Below, one piece after another: positions 1 to 6,162 of a stretch of 8,707 nt of DNA. How positions within the stretch are numbered: position 1 is the stretch's first letter; every line of letters starts with the position of its first letter. The translations under genes were made by a program, and so were the position numbers. The notes under the pieces are model-generated. The model worked only from the letters and a program-made list of their open reading frames with translations, had not been told where the DNA came from and searched no databases. Source of the DNA: Candidatus Babelota bacterium (GTDB lineage Bacteria > Babelota > Babeliae > Babelales > JAUPTZ01); contig JAUPVI010000034.1 of NCBI GenBank assembly GCA_030917105.1, positions 1 to 8,707 of the forward strand, in the 5' to 3' direction.

Positions 1-282
1 CCATGGTGGGTCGTGCTTTTGGTGGTGTGGCGCGATGTGGCTGTTACTTGTTTGCGTACCTTTATGGTGCGGCGTGGGTTAACGCTTAAAACTTCGTGGT
101 TTGCTAAAAGCAAGACAGCCTTTCAATTTTTTGCGTTGTATTTGTTTGTGCTTGGGGCAGGGCGGCACGGATCGTTTTTTTATTGGCTGAGTATTCTGAC
201 GGCCGCGATTACCATTGCATCATCAGCGAGTTACTGGATAGCTCTGGGGCGTTTATTGCTTAAGGCAAGGACTGCAAAATGA
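1..282 (+). CDS. pgsA: CDP-diacylglycerol-glycerol-3-phosphate 3-phosphatidyltransferase, C-terminal part (5' truncated by window)
   Basis: The reading frame is open from base 1 and ends at TGA 280-282, giving 93 residues of a C-terminus; the true start lies outside the window. PgsA is a membrane CDP-alcohol phosphatidyltransferase that joins CDP-diacylglycerol and glycerol-3-phosphate to make phosphatidylglycerol phosphate. The CDP-alcohol catalytic motif itself is upstream and not visible. What is visible matches the family's C-terminal half: an RD pair, an LR pair and then WFAKSKTAFQ, which aligns with the usual W-x-GK-x-KT-x-x-Q segment (Gly replaced by Ala). Hydrophobic stretches follow, consistent with the last membrane helices, ending in a short basic tail. 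The stop overlaps the pgpA start as ATGA, so the next enzyme of the pathway is translationally coupled. The family call is good; it rests on the C-terminus plus the pgpA neighbour. Confidence 0.82.
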   Translation, partial: PWWVVLLVVWRDVAVTCLRTFMVRRGLTLKTSWFAKSKTAFQFFALYLFVLGAGRHGSFFYWLSILTAAITIASSASYWIALGRLLLKARTAK

Positions 283-737
283 ATGTGAACAAAATTGCTA
301 TTTTTATTGCCTCTTGTGGGGGACTTGGTCACAGCCGTTGGATGCCTGGAACGATGGGCAGTGTTGGCGCAATGATCGCACAGTACGGGTTGCGTACTGT
401 TTTGTCACTTGAAATACTGGTCTTTCTTGGCATCTGCATGACGGGGCTTGGTTTTTGGGCAACATGCAGAAGTATCACTTCGCCGACGGAAGATCCTTCC
501 TGGATTGTTATTGACGAGTGGTGTGCCGTGTGGTTTATGTGCTGTGCATTGCTGTATGTTGAGTGGTGCTATCTTTTAGGTTGTTTTATTTTTCGTATTT
601 TGGATATTGCAAAAACTTGGCCGGTGAGCCTTGCAGAGCGTGCTCCGGGGGCTTGGGGCATCTTCTTAGATGACTTTGTGGCAGCATTTTTAACGGTAAT
701 ATTCTTGTCTTGTTGCGCAATACCGGCTATTCTGTAG
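279..737 (+). CDS. pgpA: phosphatidylglycerophosphatase A
   Basis: This 152-residue membrane protein is predicted to remove the terminal phosphate from phosphatidylglycerol phosphate to give phosphatidylglycerol. The PgpA family motifs appear in order: GLGHSRWMPGTMGS (residues 15-28, the G-x-x-PGT-x-GS block), DPSWIVIDEW (72-81, acidic metal-binding block), FRILDIAKTWP (105-115, usually FR-x-FD-x-x-KPWP) and GIFLDD (127-132, usually G-x-M-x-DD). Hydrophobic segments lie at about 39-60, 83-105 and 133-152. It is slightly shorter than the E. coli protein (about 170 residues). The ATG sits inside the pgsA stop (ATGA), so reinitiation is likely and no separate promoter is needed. Lys is replaced by Thr in the KPWP-like block, a mild departure. 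Function is predicted from family motifs and the pgsA context. Confidence 0.92.
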   Translation: MNVNKIAIFIASCGGLGHSRWMPGTMGSVGAMIAQYGLRTVLSLEILVFLGICMTGLGFWATCRSITSPTEDPSWIVIDEWCAVWFMCCALLYVEWCYLLGCFIFRILDIAKTWPVSLAERAPGAWGIFLDDFVAAFLTVIFLSCCAIPAIL

Positions 738-763
738 CCCTTAACGATAAAACCACGATTTCT

Positions 764-774
764 AGTGCTATTTT
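764..774 (+). promoter_or_regulatory. possible extended -10 element upstream of gyrA
   Basis: The 60-base gap between pgpA and gyrA contains AGTGCTATTTT, which resembles an extended -10 (TGnTATNNT-like). It lies about 24 bases before the gyrA start. No good -35 stands at the usual distance; TTAACG at 741-746 is 22 bases away, which is too far. The call is weak, and gyrA may instead be read through from pgsA-pgpA. Confidence 0.22.
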
Positions 775-797
775 GTGAATGAAAGGATGCGCAATCC

Positions 798-3449
798 ATG
801 GCGAGCGAGAAGATTACTCCGGCGACTCAGATCATACCTTTATCTATTGAAAAAGAATTAAAATCCTCGTTCCTCGATTACGCCATGTCGGTTATTGTAA
901 GCCGCGCATTGCCTGACGTTCGTGACGGATTAAAACCGGTGCATCGTCGTATTTTGTATGCTATGCATAAACTTGGGTATTATCATGATCGGTCGTATCG
1001 TAAATCAGCCACCGTGGTCGGTGACGTGATTGGTCACTACCATCCTCACGGCGACCAGTCGATCTATCAAGCGATGGTGGTATTGGCGCAAGATTTCTCT
1101 AAACGATATCCGGTTCTTGACGGTCAAGGTAACTGGGGTTCGATTGATGGCGACAACGCTGCGTCGATGCGATACACCGAAGTTCGCATGGCAAAAATTG
1201 CGCAAGAATTACTTGCGGATATCGAAAAAGATACGGTCCCATTTGTGCCAAACTTTGACGAGTCTACAACTGAGCCAACGTTGCTTCCAAGTCGTATCCC
1301 ACACTTACTCCTTAACGGTTCTAACGGTATTGCTGTTGGTATGGCTACCAGTATTCCGCCACATAACTTGAATGAAGTTATCGCTGCGTGTATCGCGATT
1401 CTTAAAAACCCACAGCTTTCAGAGACCGAATTGTTTAGCCTGATTCCGGCTCCCGATTTTCCAACGGGCGGTGTCATTTGTGGTCGTGCGGGTATTGTTG
1501 AAGCATACCGTACTGGCCATGGTAAGGCAGTTGTTCGTGGTATCATCTCGATTGAAGGTGAAGAAACCAATAAGACAGTACTTGTAATTACTGAGCTTCC
1601 GTACCAAGTAAACAAGTCAGATTTGATTACACGTATTGCTGATTTAGTAAAAGATAAAGTGATTGATGGTATTTCGAATATTCGTGATGAATCATCTAAT
1701 CGTGGCGGTATTCGTGTGGTGATTGACTTGAAGCGGGGTGAAATTCCGCAAGTGGTTATTAATCAATTATTTAAACATACACCGCTGCAAGTCAATATTC
1801 CAATTCTTCTTCTTGCTATCCACAATAATCGCCCATTGTTGTTAACGCTGCGCGAAATTATTGAACATTTCTTGGCCCATCGCCGTGAAGTGGTTATTCG
1901 TCGTACGCAGTTTGATTTGCGCAAAAGCATGGCACGTGCTCACATTTTGCAAGGTTTGATTATTGCGCTGGATAATATTGATCGCATTGTGACCTTGGTG
2001 AAAGCAGCAGAGAGCCCTGACGTCGCGCAAGGTGAATTGTGTGTCACATTCAAATTGAGTGTACTGCAGGCTAAAGCGATTTTGGATATGCGTCTGCAAC
2101 GGTTGACTGGTCTGGAGCGTGGCAAGATTTTAGAAGAAATGAGTGAACTACAAAAATTCATGCATGATTTGCGCCAAATTCTGAACGATCGTCAAGTGCT
2201 TACACAGGTTATTTTGACAGAGCTTGAAGAGATTCAAACAAAATATACAGATCCACGTCGCTCCCTTATTTCGCATGCAATTGATGCGATTAGTGAAGCC
2301 GATCTTATTCCTGACGAAGAAGTGGTTGTAACGTTGACCCATAAAGGTTATATAAAACGAGTTATTCTTGAGACCTATGCATTGCAACATCGTGGGGGTA
2401 AAGGTAAGAAAGGCATGGCTGATTTGGGCGATTCTGATGATATCATGCAAGATTTATTCGTAACTAAGAACCATGATGACTTGTTATTCTTTACAAACGT
2501 TGGTCGTGTATACACCCTGAAGGTGTATGAGATCCCCGAAGGGTCACGTACTGCAAAAGGGCGCGCTGTAGTGAATCTGCTTTCATTAGCAGAAGGCGAG
2601 CGCGTTGTAAAATTGTTGTCAGCTCGTGAACTTGAAGGCAAGTTTCTTGTGATGTGTAGTAAGAACGGTACGATTAAAAAAACCGATGCAACAATGTTTT
2701 CAAAGATTCGTTCAACCGGTATTCGCGCCGTCACCCTGAATGAAGGAGATGAACTGGTATTTTGTGGTTTGAGCTCTGGTCATGATACTGTGGTTATTGC
2801 AACAAAACTTGGACAAGGCATTCGCTTCCGTGAAGAAGAAATTCGTTCCATGGGACGTCAGGCAACTGGTGTTCGTGGTGTGCGCCTGCGTCAAGGTGAT
2901 GCGGTGGTTGGTGTGGTAGTTATTAATAGTGATAGTAACTTGTTGTTTGCTACTTCACGTGGTTATGGAAAGCAAGTTCGAGTGTCTGACTTCCGTGTTG
3001 CCCACCGTGGCGGCCTGGGAGTACGTACGATTCCGACATCAACCCGTAACGGTACCGTTATTGGTTTGGTTGTAGTCTATGAAGATTCAAACATTCTCTT
3101 GATTGATAAAAATGGCAAGATTATTCGTTTAGCGCCTGGTGAAATTCGTACAATGGGACGACAAGCACAAGGTGTACGCCTGATTCGTCTTGATAGCGAT
3201 CAATTCTTGTCTGGCTTAGTATCGTTTAGCGAAACCGAACAAGATGAAGATGGAGCAAAGCTTTCTGATGAACCGTTGCTTGGTGGTGCTGGAGAAGATA
3301 GCGTATCAAATGAGGATGACTCTGATGATGCTGGCAGTGCTGGTGGCACCGAAAAGGCTCCAGAAGTGCAAGCCATTGGCAGCGAAGAGTTGGCTGATGA
3401 GGCCGTAGAGATGTCAGCGGATGATGAAGAGGATAACCTTCTCGTTTAA
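798..3449 (+). CDS. gyrA: DNA gyrase subunit A
   Basis: GyrA (883 residues) is the breakage-reunion subunit of the A2B2 gyrase that introduces negative supercoils into the chromosome. The N-terminal topoisomerase IV/gyrase A domain begins near residue 15. The catalytic tyrosine is Tyr126, in AASMRYTEVRM, preceded by Arg125. The coiled-coil/tower region runs to about 500. The C-terminal beta-pinwheel (about 505-810) contains repeated blades and opens with the GyrA box QHRGGKG (530-536), which distinguishes it from ParC. An acidic tail rich in Asp, Glu, Gly and Ser follows (about 811-883). The start ATG is preceded by GAAAGGA (781-787) at a good distance. In the quinolone-binding helix, positions equivalent to E. 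coli Ser83 and Asp87 are Gln87 and Gln91. gyrB is not adjacent; gyrA follows pgpA and precedes dprA. Confidence 0.97.
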   Translation: MASEKITPATQIIPLSIEKELKSSFLDYAMSVIVSRALPDVRDGLKPVHRRILYAMHKLGYYHDRSYRKSATVVGDVIGHYHPHGDQSIYQAMVVLAQDFSKRYPVLDGQGNWGSIDGDNAASMRYTEVRMAKIAQELLADIEKDTVPFVPNFDESTTEPTLLPSRIPHLLLNGSNGIAVGMATSIPPHNLNEVIAACIAILKNPQLSETELFSLIPAPDFPTGGVICGRAGIVEAYRTGHGKAVVRGIISIEGEETNKTVLVITELPYQVNKSDLITRIADLVKDKVIDGISNIRDESSNRGGIRVVIDLKRGEIPQVVINQLFKHTPLQVNIPILLLAIHNNRPLLLTLREIIEHFLAHRREVVIRRTQFDLRKSMARAHILQGLIIALDNIDRIVTLVKAAESPDVAQGELCVTFKLSVLQAKAILDMRLQRLTGLERGKILEEMSELQKFMHDLRQILNDRQVLTQVILTELEEIQTKYTDPRRSLISHAIDAISEADLIPDEEVVVTLTHKGYIKRVILETYALQHRGGKGKKGMADLGDSDDIMQDLFVTKNHDDLLFFTNVGRVYTLKVYEIPEGSRTAKGRAVVNLLSLAEGERVVKLLSARELEGKFLVMCSKNGTIKKTDATMFSKIRSTGIRAVTLNEGDELVFCGLSSGHDTVVIATKLGQGIRFREEEIRSMGRQATGVRGVRLRQGDAVVGVVVINSDSNLLFATSRGYGKQVRVSDFRVAHRGGLGVRTIPTSTRNGTVIGLVVVYEDSNILLIDKNGKIIRLAPGEIRTMGRQAQGVRLIRLDSDQFLSGLVSFSETEQDEDGAKLSDEPLLGGAGEDSVSNEDDSDDAGSAGGTEKAPEVQAIGSEELADEAVEMSADDEEDNLLV

Positions 3450-3466
3450 ACTCTCGCTACCGCTCC

Positions 3467-3499
3467 CCTTACGGAACAGCAGTGTGGCGAACCGTAAGG
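3467..3499 (+). repeat. 8-bp perfect inverted repeat (hairpin) downstream of gyrA
   Basis: CCTTACGG (3467-3474) pairs with CCGTAAGG (3492-3499) around a 17-base loop. No T-run follows, so this is not an ordinary intrinsic terminator. It starts 17 bases after the gyrA stop. It could protect the 3' end of the gyrA mRNA or be the first helix of a larger structured RNA covering 3460-3655. Confidence 0.6.
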
Positions 3500-3520
3500 C
3501 GCTCGAAGGGCATCATCTTC

Positions 3521-3534
3521 AGACTGTCAAGTCT
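3521..3534 (+). repeat. small tetraloop hairpin in gyrA-dprA spacer
   Basis: AGACT and AGTCT form a 5-bp stem around the loop GTCA. Flanking TTC (3518-3520) and GAA (3537-3539) could extend it across a two-base bulge. On its own this is weak, but it lies between two stronger inverted repeats and may belong to the same folded RNA. Confidence 0.4.
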
Positions 3535-3550
3535 ATGAAATATATCATTG

Positions 3551-3654
3551 AAGGCTGGGATCAGTGTGTCTTAAAGACGCGAATACGGTTCTTTGGCTGA
3601 AGCCAAGAGAGTTTGAGCGGCTAAGGTGCACTGATCCCAGCCTTTTTAATTTTT
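3551..3654 (+). terminator. long-stem structure with U-rich tail between gyrA and dprA (terminator or end of a structured RNA)
   Basis: AAGGCTGGGATCAGTG (3551-3566) is perfectly complementary to CACTGATCCCAGCCTT (3629-3644). The pairing continues inward with TGTCTTA (3567-3573) against TAAGGTG (3622-3628), using three G-U wobbles, for about 23 bp in total. The apex holds a second hairpin, TTGGC-TGAA-GCCAA (3594-3607). The stem runs directly into TTTTTAATTTTT (3643-3654), as expected for a Rho-independent terminator on the + strand. The roughly 50-base branched apex is unusually large for a simple terminator. It could therefore also be an attenuator for dprA-maf or the closing stem of a small RNA. 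I recognised no SRP RNA, RNase P, tmRNA or riboswitch core in it. Confidence 0.62.
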
Positions 3655-3662
3655 CTAATAAA

Positions 3663-3667
3663 AGGGG
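3663..3667 (+). promoter_or_regulatory. ribosome binding site of dprA, deciding the start
   Basis: AGGGG lies 8 bases before GTG 3676-3678. An in-frame GTG at 3667 would overlap this site itself and have no Shine-Dalgarno of its own, so 3676 is the better start. Confidence 0.65.
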
Positions 3668-3675
3668 TGACTGCT

Positions 3676-4758
3676 GTGCGTAAGGTTATCTTGCAGCTAT
3701 CGATACATTCAGGGATTGGTCCAGCGCTTATTGCAAGATTGCATAGGGCCAGTAATGGTGCCGGCCTATCTAATCTTAAGGAAATGTCTGTTGCTGAAAT
3801 TGCATCAATACATGGCATGGCTCAAGTTAAAGCATCTTTGATCAAGAGTGCTTTGAATCACGATGCTGCTTATCTCGCGCACGAATCATGGTGTGCTGCC
3901 AACAACGTTCGCGCCATTCTCTTGGGTGATCCTGAGTATCCAAAACTTTTAGCGCATATTGGCGCACCACCGGTGGCAATATGGGTCAAAGGCCAGCTTC
4001 CTACAACCGATACGGCTTGTGCTCTTGTGGGTTCTCGCGATGCAAATCATTATGGAAAACGCGCGGTACAAATGCTGGTACCGGCTTTAGTCGCTCAAAA
4101 TATTGCAACGATTAGTGGCGGTGCTCGTGGTATTGATGCCTTTGTGCATGAAGAAACAATAAAAGCTGGTGGGAAAACGGTTGCAGTCATGGGCTGTGGA
4201 TTGGGTTACACGTATCCAGCAGAGCATCACGAATTATTTGCGCGTATTGTGGCAAGCGGCGGTGCGTTGCTTTCACCGTTTCCTCCGCAAACGCCGCCGG
4301 TTGCAGGGCTTTTTCCGGTGCGCAATCGCATTATTGCGGGGCTCTCAAATGCTTGCATTGTCGTGCAAGCAGCCGCTAAAAGTGGGGCGCTTATAACAGC
4401 GACTCACGCACTTGAAGAAAATCGTGAAGTAGGGGCAGTGCCAGGTCCGGTTGATGATCGATTGGCTGCGGGGGCAAACGACTTACTCAGGCAAGGAGCG
4501 CATGTAATTGTTGATGGTGCAACTGCAGTCGAATTGTGTGGCCAAAAGGCGGAACGTATTACGCGTGACGTCGTTTCTGCGGTGCAAGATCCTGGTCAGG
4601 CAATGCTCTTACAGTTGCTCTCGCGTCCAAAAAGCTTTGATGAACTATTAGAAGAATATGATGGAGCATCGATAGTACTGCAAGAGCAGTTGTTTGCCCT
4701 GCAATTAGCGGGTAAAGTGGCACAAAATCACGCAGGACTCTGGATGCGTTGTGATTAA
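3676..4758 (+). CDS. dprA: DNA-processing protein DprA (Smf)
   Basis: DprA binds incoming single-stranded DNA in the cytoplasm and loads RecA during natural transformation. The 360-residue protein (GTG start) has three parts. An N-terminal helix-hairpin-helix/SAM-like region lies at about 10-60 (HSGIGPALIARL). The Rossmann-like DNA-binding domain lies at about 75-290, with VGSRDANHYG, SGGARGIDA, GCGLGYTYPAEH, FPVRNRIIAGLS, KSGALITATHALEENREV and AVPG in family order. A C-terminal winged-helix-like DprA domain covers about 308-360. The usual SE in the G-x-x-x-SE-x-P segment is SP here, and the usual VVEA is VVQA. Both are small departures that do not threaten the assignment. The stop is followed 13 bases later by the maf start, so the two are probably one operon. 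No com genes are in the window, so active competence is not shown. An alternative start is GTG 3667. Confidence 0.94.
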   Translation: MRKVILQLSIHSGIGPALIARLHRASNGAGLSNLKEMSVAEIASIHGMAQVKASLIKSALNHDAAYLAHESWCAANNVRAILLGDPEYPKLLAHIGAPPVAIWVKGQLPTTDTACALVGSRDANHYGKRAVQMLVPALVAQNIATISGGARGIDAFVHEETIKAGGKTVAVMGCGLGYTYPAEHHELFARIVASGGALLSPFPPQTPPVAGLFPVRNRIIAGLSNACIVVQAAAKSGALITATHALEENREVGAVPGPVDDRLAAGANDLLRQGAHVIVDGATAVELCGQKAERITRDVVSAVQDPGQAMLLQLLSRPKSFDELLEEYDGASIVLQEQLFALQLAGKVAQNHAGLWMRCD

Positions 4759-4760
4759 AA

Positions 4761-4766
4761 AAGGGA
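4761..4766 (+). promoter_or_regulatory. ribosome binding site of maf, deciding the start
   Basis: AAGGGA lies 5 bases before ATG 4772-4774. An in-frame GTG at 4751 overlaps the dprA stop region but would add seven residues not typical of Maf and has no clear Shine-Dalgarno, so ATG 4772 is preferred. Confidence 0.65.
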
Positions 4767-4771
4767 ACCAT

Positions 4772-5410
4772 ATGAAAGAAAAAAACATACTGTATCTTGG
4801 TTCGCAATCGCAGGCGCGCCACGCATTGCTTGTCCAAGCGCAGATTCCATTTAAAGTCGTTGAGCTATCGGTATGCGAAGAAGATGCTGAAGTGTCTGGA
4901 ACAGTACAGGAGCAGGTAAAAGCGTTGGCACAGTACAAACACATTGGTATTGATGTGCCGGCATTAATTGCAGCGCACGAAGAATCAAAGCAACCTATTT
5001 TTTTGTTGACCGCTGATACACTCATCGCCGGTTGTACCGATGGCCAGCTCTACGGCAAGCCACGCGATAAAGAACATGCGGTTGAAATGCTTAAAAAGCT
5101 TTCCACACAGGAGATGGTAGTAGCTACGGGCATGTGCTTTTCGGTATGGAAATACCATGAAGAAGAAGAGGGTTGGTACAATCCAATATTTGAAACTTGG
5201 GTTGCCGATGCAACCGCTGAGTTTTATGTTCGAGGAGATGAAATTGAGAAATATTTGGCTGCCTGCCCAGCAGCGATGAAAGCCTGTGCAGCAACGGCAG
5301 TTGAAGGACCAGGAATTTCTTATTTTAAATCAATGAATGGTTCGTATACCGGTGTTCTTGGGCTTGATGTATACGAGTTGCGCGAAAAGCTTAAGGCTTC
5401 CGGCTTTTAG
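4772..5410 (+). CDS. maf: Maf-family nucleoside triphosphate pyrophosphatase
   Basis: Maf proteins hydrolyse non-canonical or particular nucleoside triphosphates to monophosphates in the cytoplasm, acting as house-cleaning enzymes and affecting septation in some bacteria. This 212-residue protein begins with LYLGSQSQARHALL (residues 7-20), matching the L-x-S-x-S-x-R-x-x-LL phosphate-binding loop. The catalytic aspartate lies in LTADTLIAG (Asp82). YGKPRDKEHAVEML (94-107) is the GKP block. GSYTGVLGLDV (190-200) is the C-terminal G-x-Y-x-x-V-x-GL block. The usual K-A-G-x-Y-x-I-Q-G segment reads KACAATAVEG (170-179), so the Gln is Glu (Glu178) and the aromatic residue is missing. An acidic EEEEG loop (130-134) makes the protein slightly long. 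Substrate preference cannot be told from the sequence. It is probably co-transcribed with dprA, and its last 20 bases overlap the end of the opposing gene. Confidence 0.88.
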   Translation: MKEKNILYLGSQSQARHALLVQAQIPFKVVELSVCEEDAEVSGTVQEQVKALAQYKHIGIDVPALIAAHEESKQPIFLLTADTLIAGCTDGQLYGKPRDKEHAVEMLKKLSTQEMVVATGMCFSVWKYHEEEEGWYNPIFETWVADATAEFYVRGDEIEKYLAACPAAMKACAATAVEGPGISYFKSMNGSYTGVLGLDVYELREKLKASGF

Positions 5411-6155
5411 CACGAGTGGCATGTTTTAGTGTAAGTCGTATGAGCGAGTTATTTTCTGGTTTTTCGGGCTTAAATATCCAGAGCGCATTGAGAATTTTTG
5501 TGATATCGGCAGGTGGTGAAGCGGCTCGTTGTGTGACAACCGGTGCAGTGAAATTTTCCTCCAGTGTACTTGGCAAAGAATTGTTTTCTGGGGCTTCAGC
5601 TTCCTGAGGCAGTGATGCTATGAGTGCTGTTGCTTCAGGTGTAGTGATTGGAAGAAGAAGCAGTTGTACTGATGGTAAAGCGCTCTCTTGCCGTATGTCT
5701 GGTTGAGCGTGGGTGCTTGGTGGTGGGATGAGTACAAATGGCTCTGCCTGGTGCGTTTCTAGTGTTCGCGTGTTGGTTGATTTGAATTCCTGATAACTAT
5801 TTTTAAACCTGTCTACAAAAATGATAGCGCTTGCGATACCGAGTATGCAGAACAGGCTGCCTGCGATTGTGCATACGATACATTTTATTTTTGATTGATT
5901 GTATTCAGCCTGATCTTGCGGGGTTACTTTTTTCATGTGCTTGTACAATGCCACAGCCTGCGTGAGTGCGATGGCAGTACCGACAATGCCGCCGGCTATG
6001 CCAATTCCAGAAACGAGAAGCCCCGAAAAGTGTTCACTGTCTGGCCCGAACGATTGGTATAGTCGATTCGGAAGGCTGGATCTGACCTCATTACTGCTGG
6101 AGGCGGGGAAGTTGCAGAAGAGCGAAAAGATGAGATAGCATTTTAGTGTGCGCAC
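5391..6155 (-). CDS. unrecognised exported or membrane protein with a two-helix hydrophobic hairpin and Pro-rich tail
   Basis: I do not recognise this 254-residue protein. It starts at GTG, 7 bases after the upstream gene's stop, so it is probably translated with that gene; its own Shine-Dalgarno is weak (GAGAA). A signal-like hydrophobic N-terminus covers about residues 6-18. Two strong membrane segments follow at about 45-71 (Gly/Ala/Ile-rich) and 90-114, separated by a roughly 18-residue polar loop containing several Lys. The rest is a long soluble tail (115-254) rich in Pro, Glu, Ala and Thr, with PPPSTHAQP at 144-152 and a basic end, ATRAKSRKP. PENNSL occurs twice (189-194 and 233-238). 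The close two-helix layout recalls inclusion-membrane (Inc) proteins of Chlamydia, but this is only a topological resemblance. Its 3' end overlaps maf by 20 bases. Confidence 0.68.
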   Translation of the reverse strand: MRTLKCYLIFSLFCNFPASSSNEVRSSLPNRLYQSFGPDSEHFSGLLVSGIGIAGGIVGTAIALTQAVALYKHMKKVTPQDQAEYNQSKIKCIVCTIAGSLFCILGIASAIIFVDRFKNSYQEFKSTNTRTLETHQAEPFVLIPPPSTHAQPDIRQESALPSVQLLLLPITTPEATALIASLPQEAEAPENNSLPSTLEENFTAPVVTQRAASPPADITKILNALWIFKPEKPENNSLIRLTLKHATRAKSRKP

Positions 6156-6162
6156 GGGATTC

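Larger units (their letters stand above)
3460..3655 (+). ncRNA. candidate structured RNA filling the gyrA-dprA spacer
   Basis: The non-coding stretch between gyrA and dprA is about 225 bases. It holds three inverted repeats in series: 3467-3499, 3521-3534 and 3551-3644, the last with an internal hairpin. A U-rich 3' end follows. This density of pairing and the clean 3' end would suit an independent small RNA or a leader/attenuator for dprA. No family signature was recognised and no convincing promoter is visible; TTGAAG (3548-3553) and TTAAAG (3571-3576), 17 bases apart, are weak. The alternative is a gyrA 3' untranslated region with a terminator. Confidence 0.3.

Noticed and set aside
569..799. 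- strand open frame over pgpA
   Set aside because: It lies wholly opposite the well-supported pgpA and has no recognisable motifs; it is a shadow frame.
1124..1615. 163-codon - strand open frame inside gyrA
   Set aside because: It lies opposite the most conserved part of gyrA and its composition looks like an antisense reading of that gene, with no domain or ribosome site.
798..3449. Topoisomerase IV subunit A (ParC) instead of GyrA
   Set aside because: The C-terminal domain has a GyrA box (QHRGGKG) and a full set of pinwheel blades, and an acidic tail follows.
3460..3655. SRP RNA, RNase P RNA, tmRNA or a known riboswitch
   Set aside because: None of their conserved cores is visible: no SRP GGAA-tetraloop helix, no RNase P or tmRNA signature, no recognised ligand-binding core. 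Only generic structure can be claimed.
5416..5607. + strand 63-codon open frame downstream of maf
   Set aside because: It is opposite the better-supported 254-residue gene, which has signal-like and membrane segments and operon spacing.
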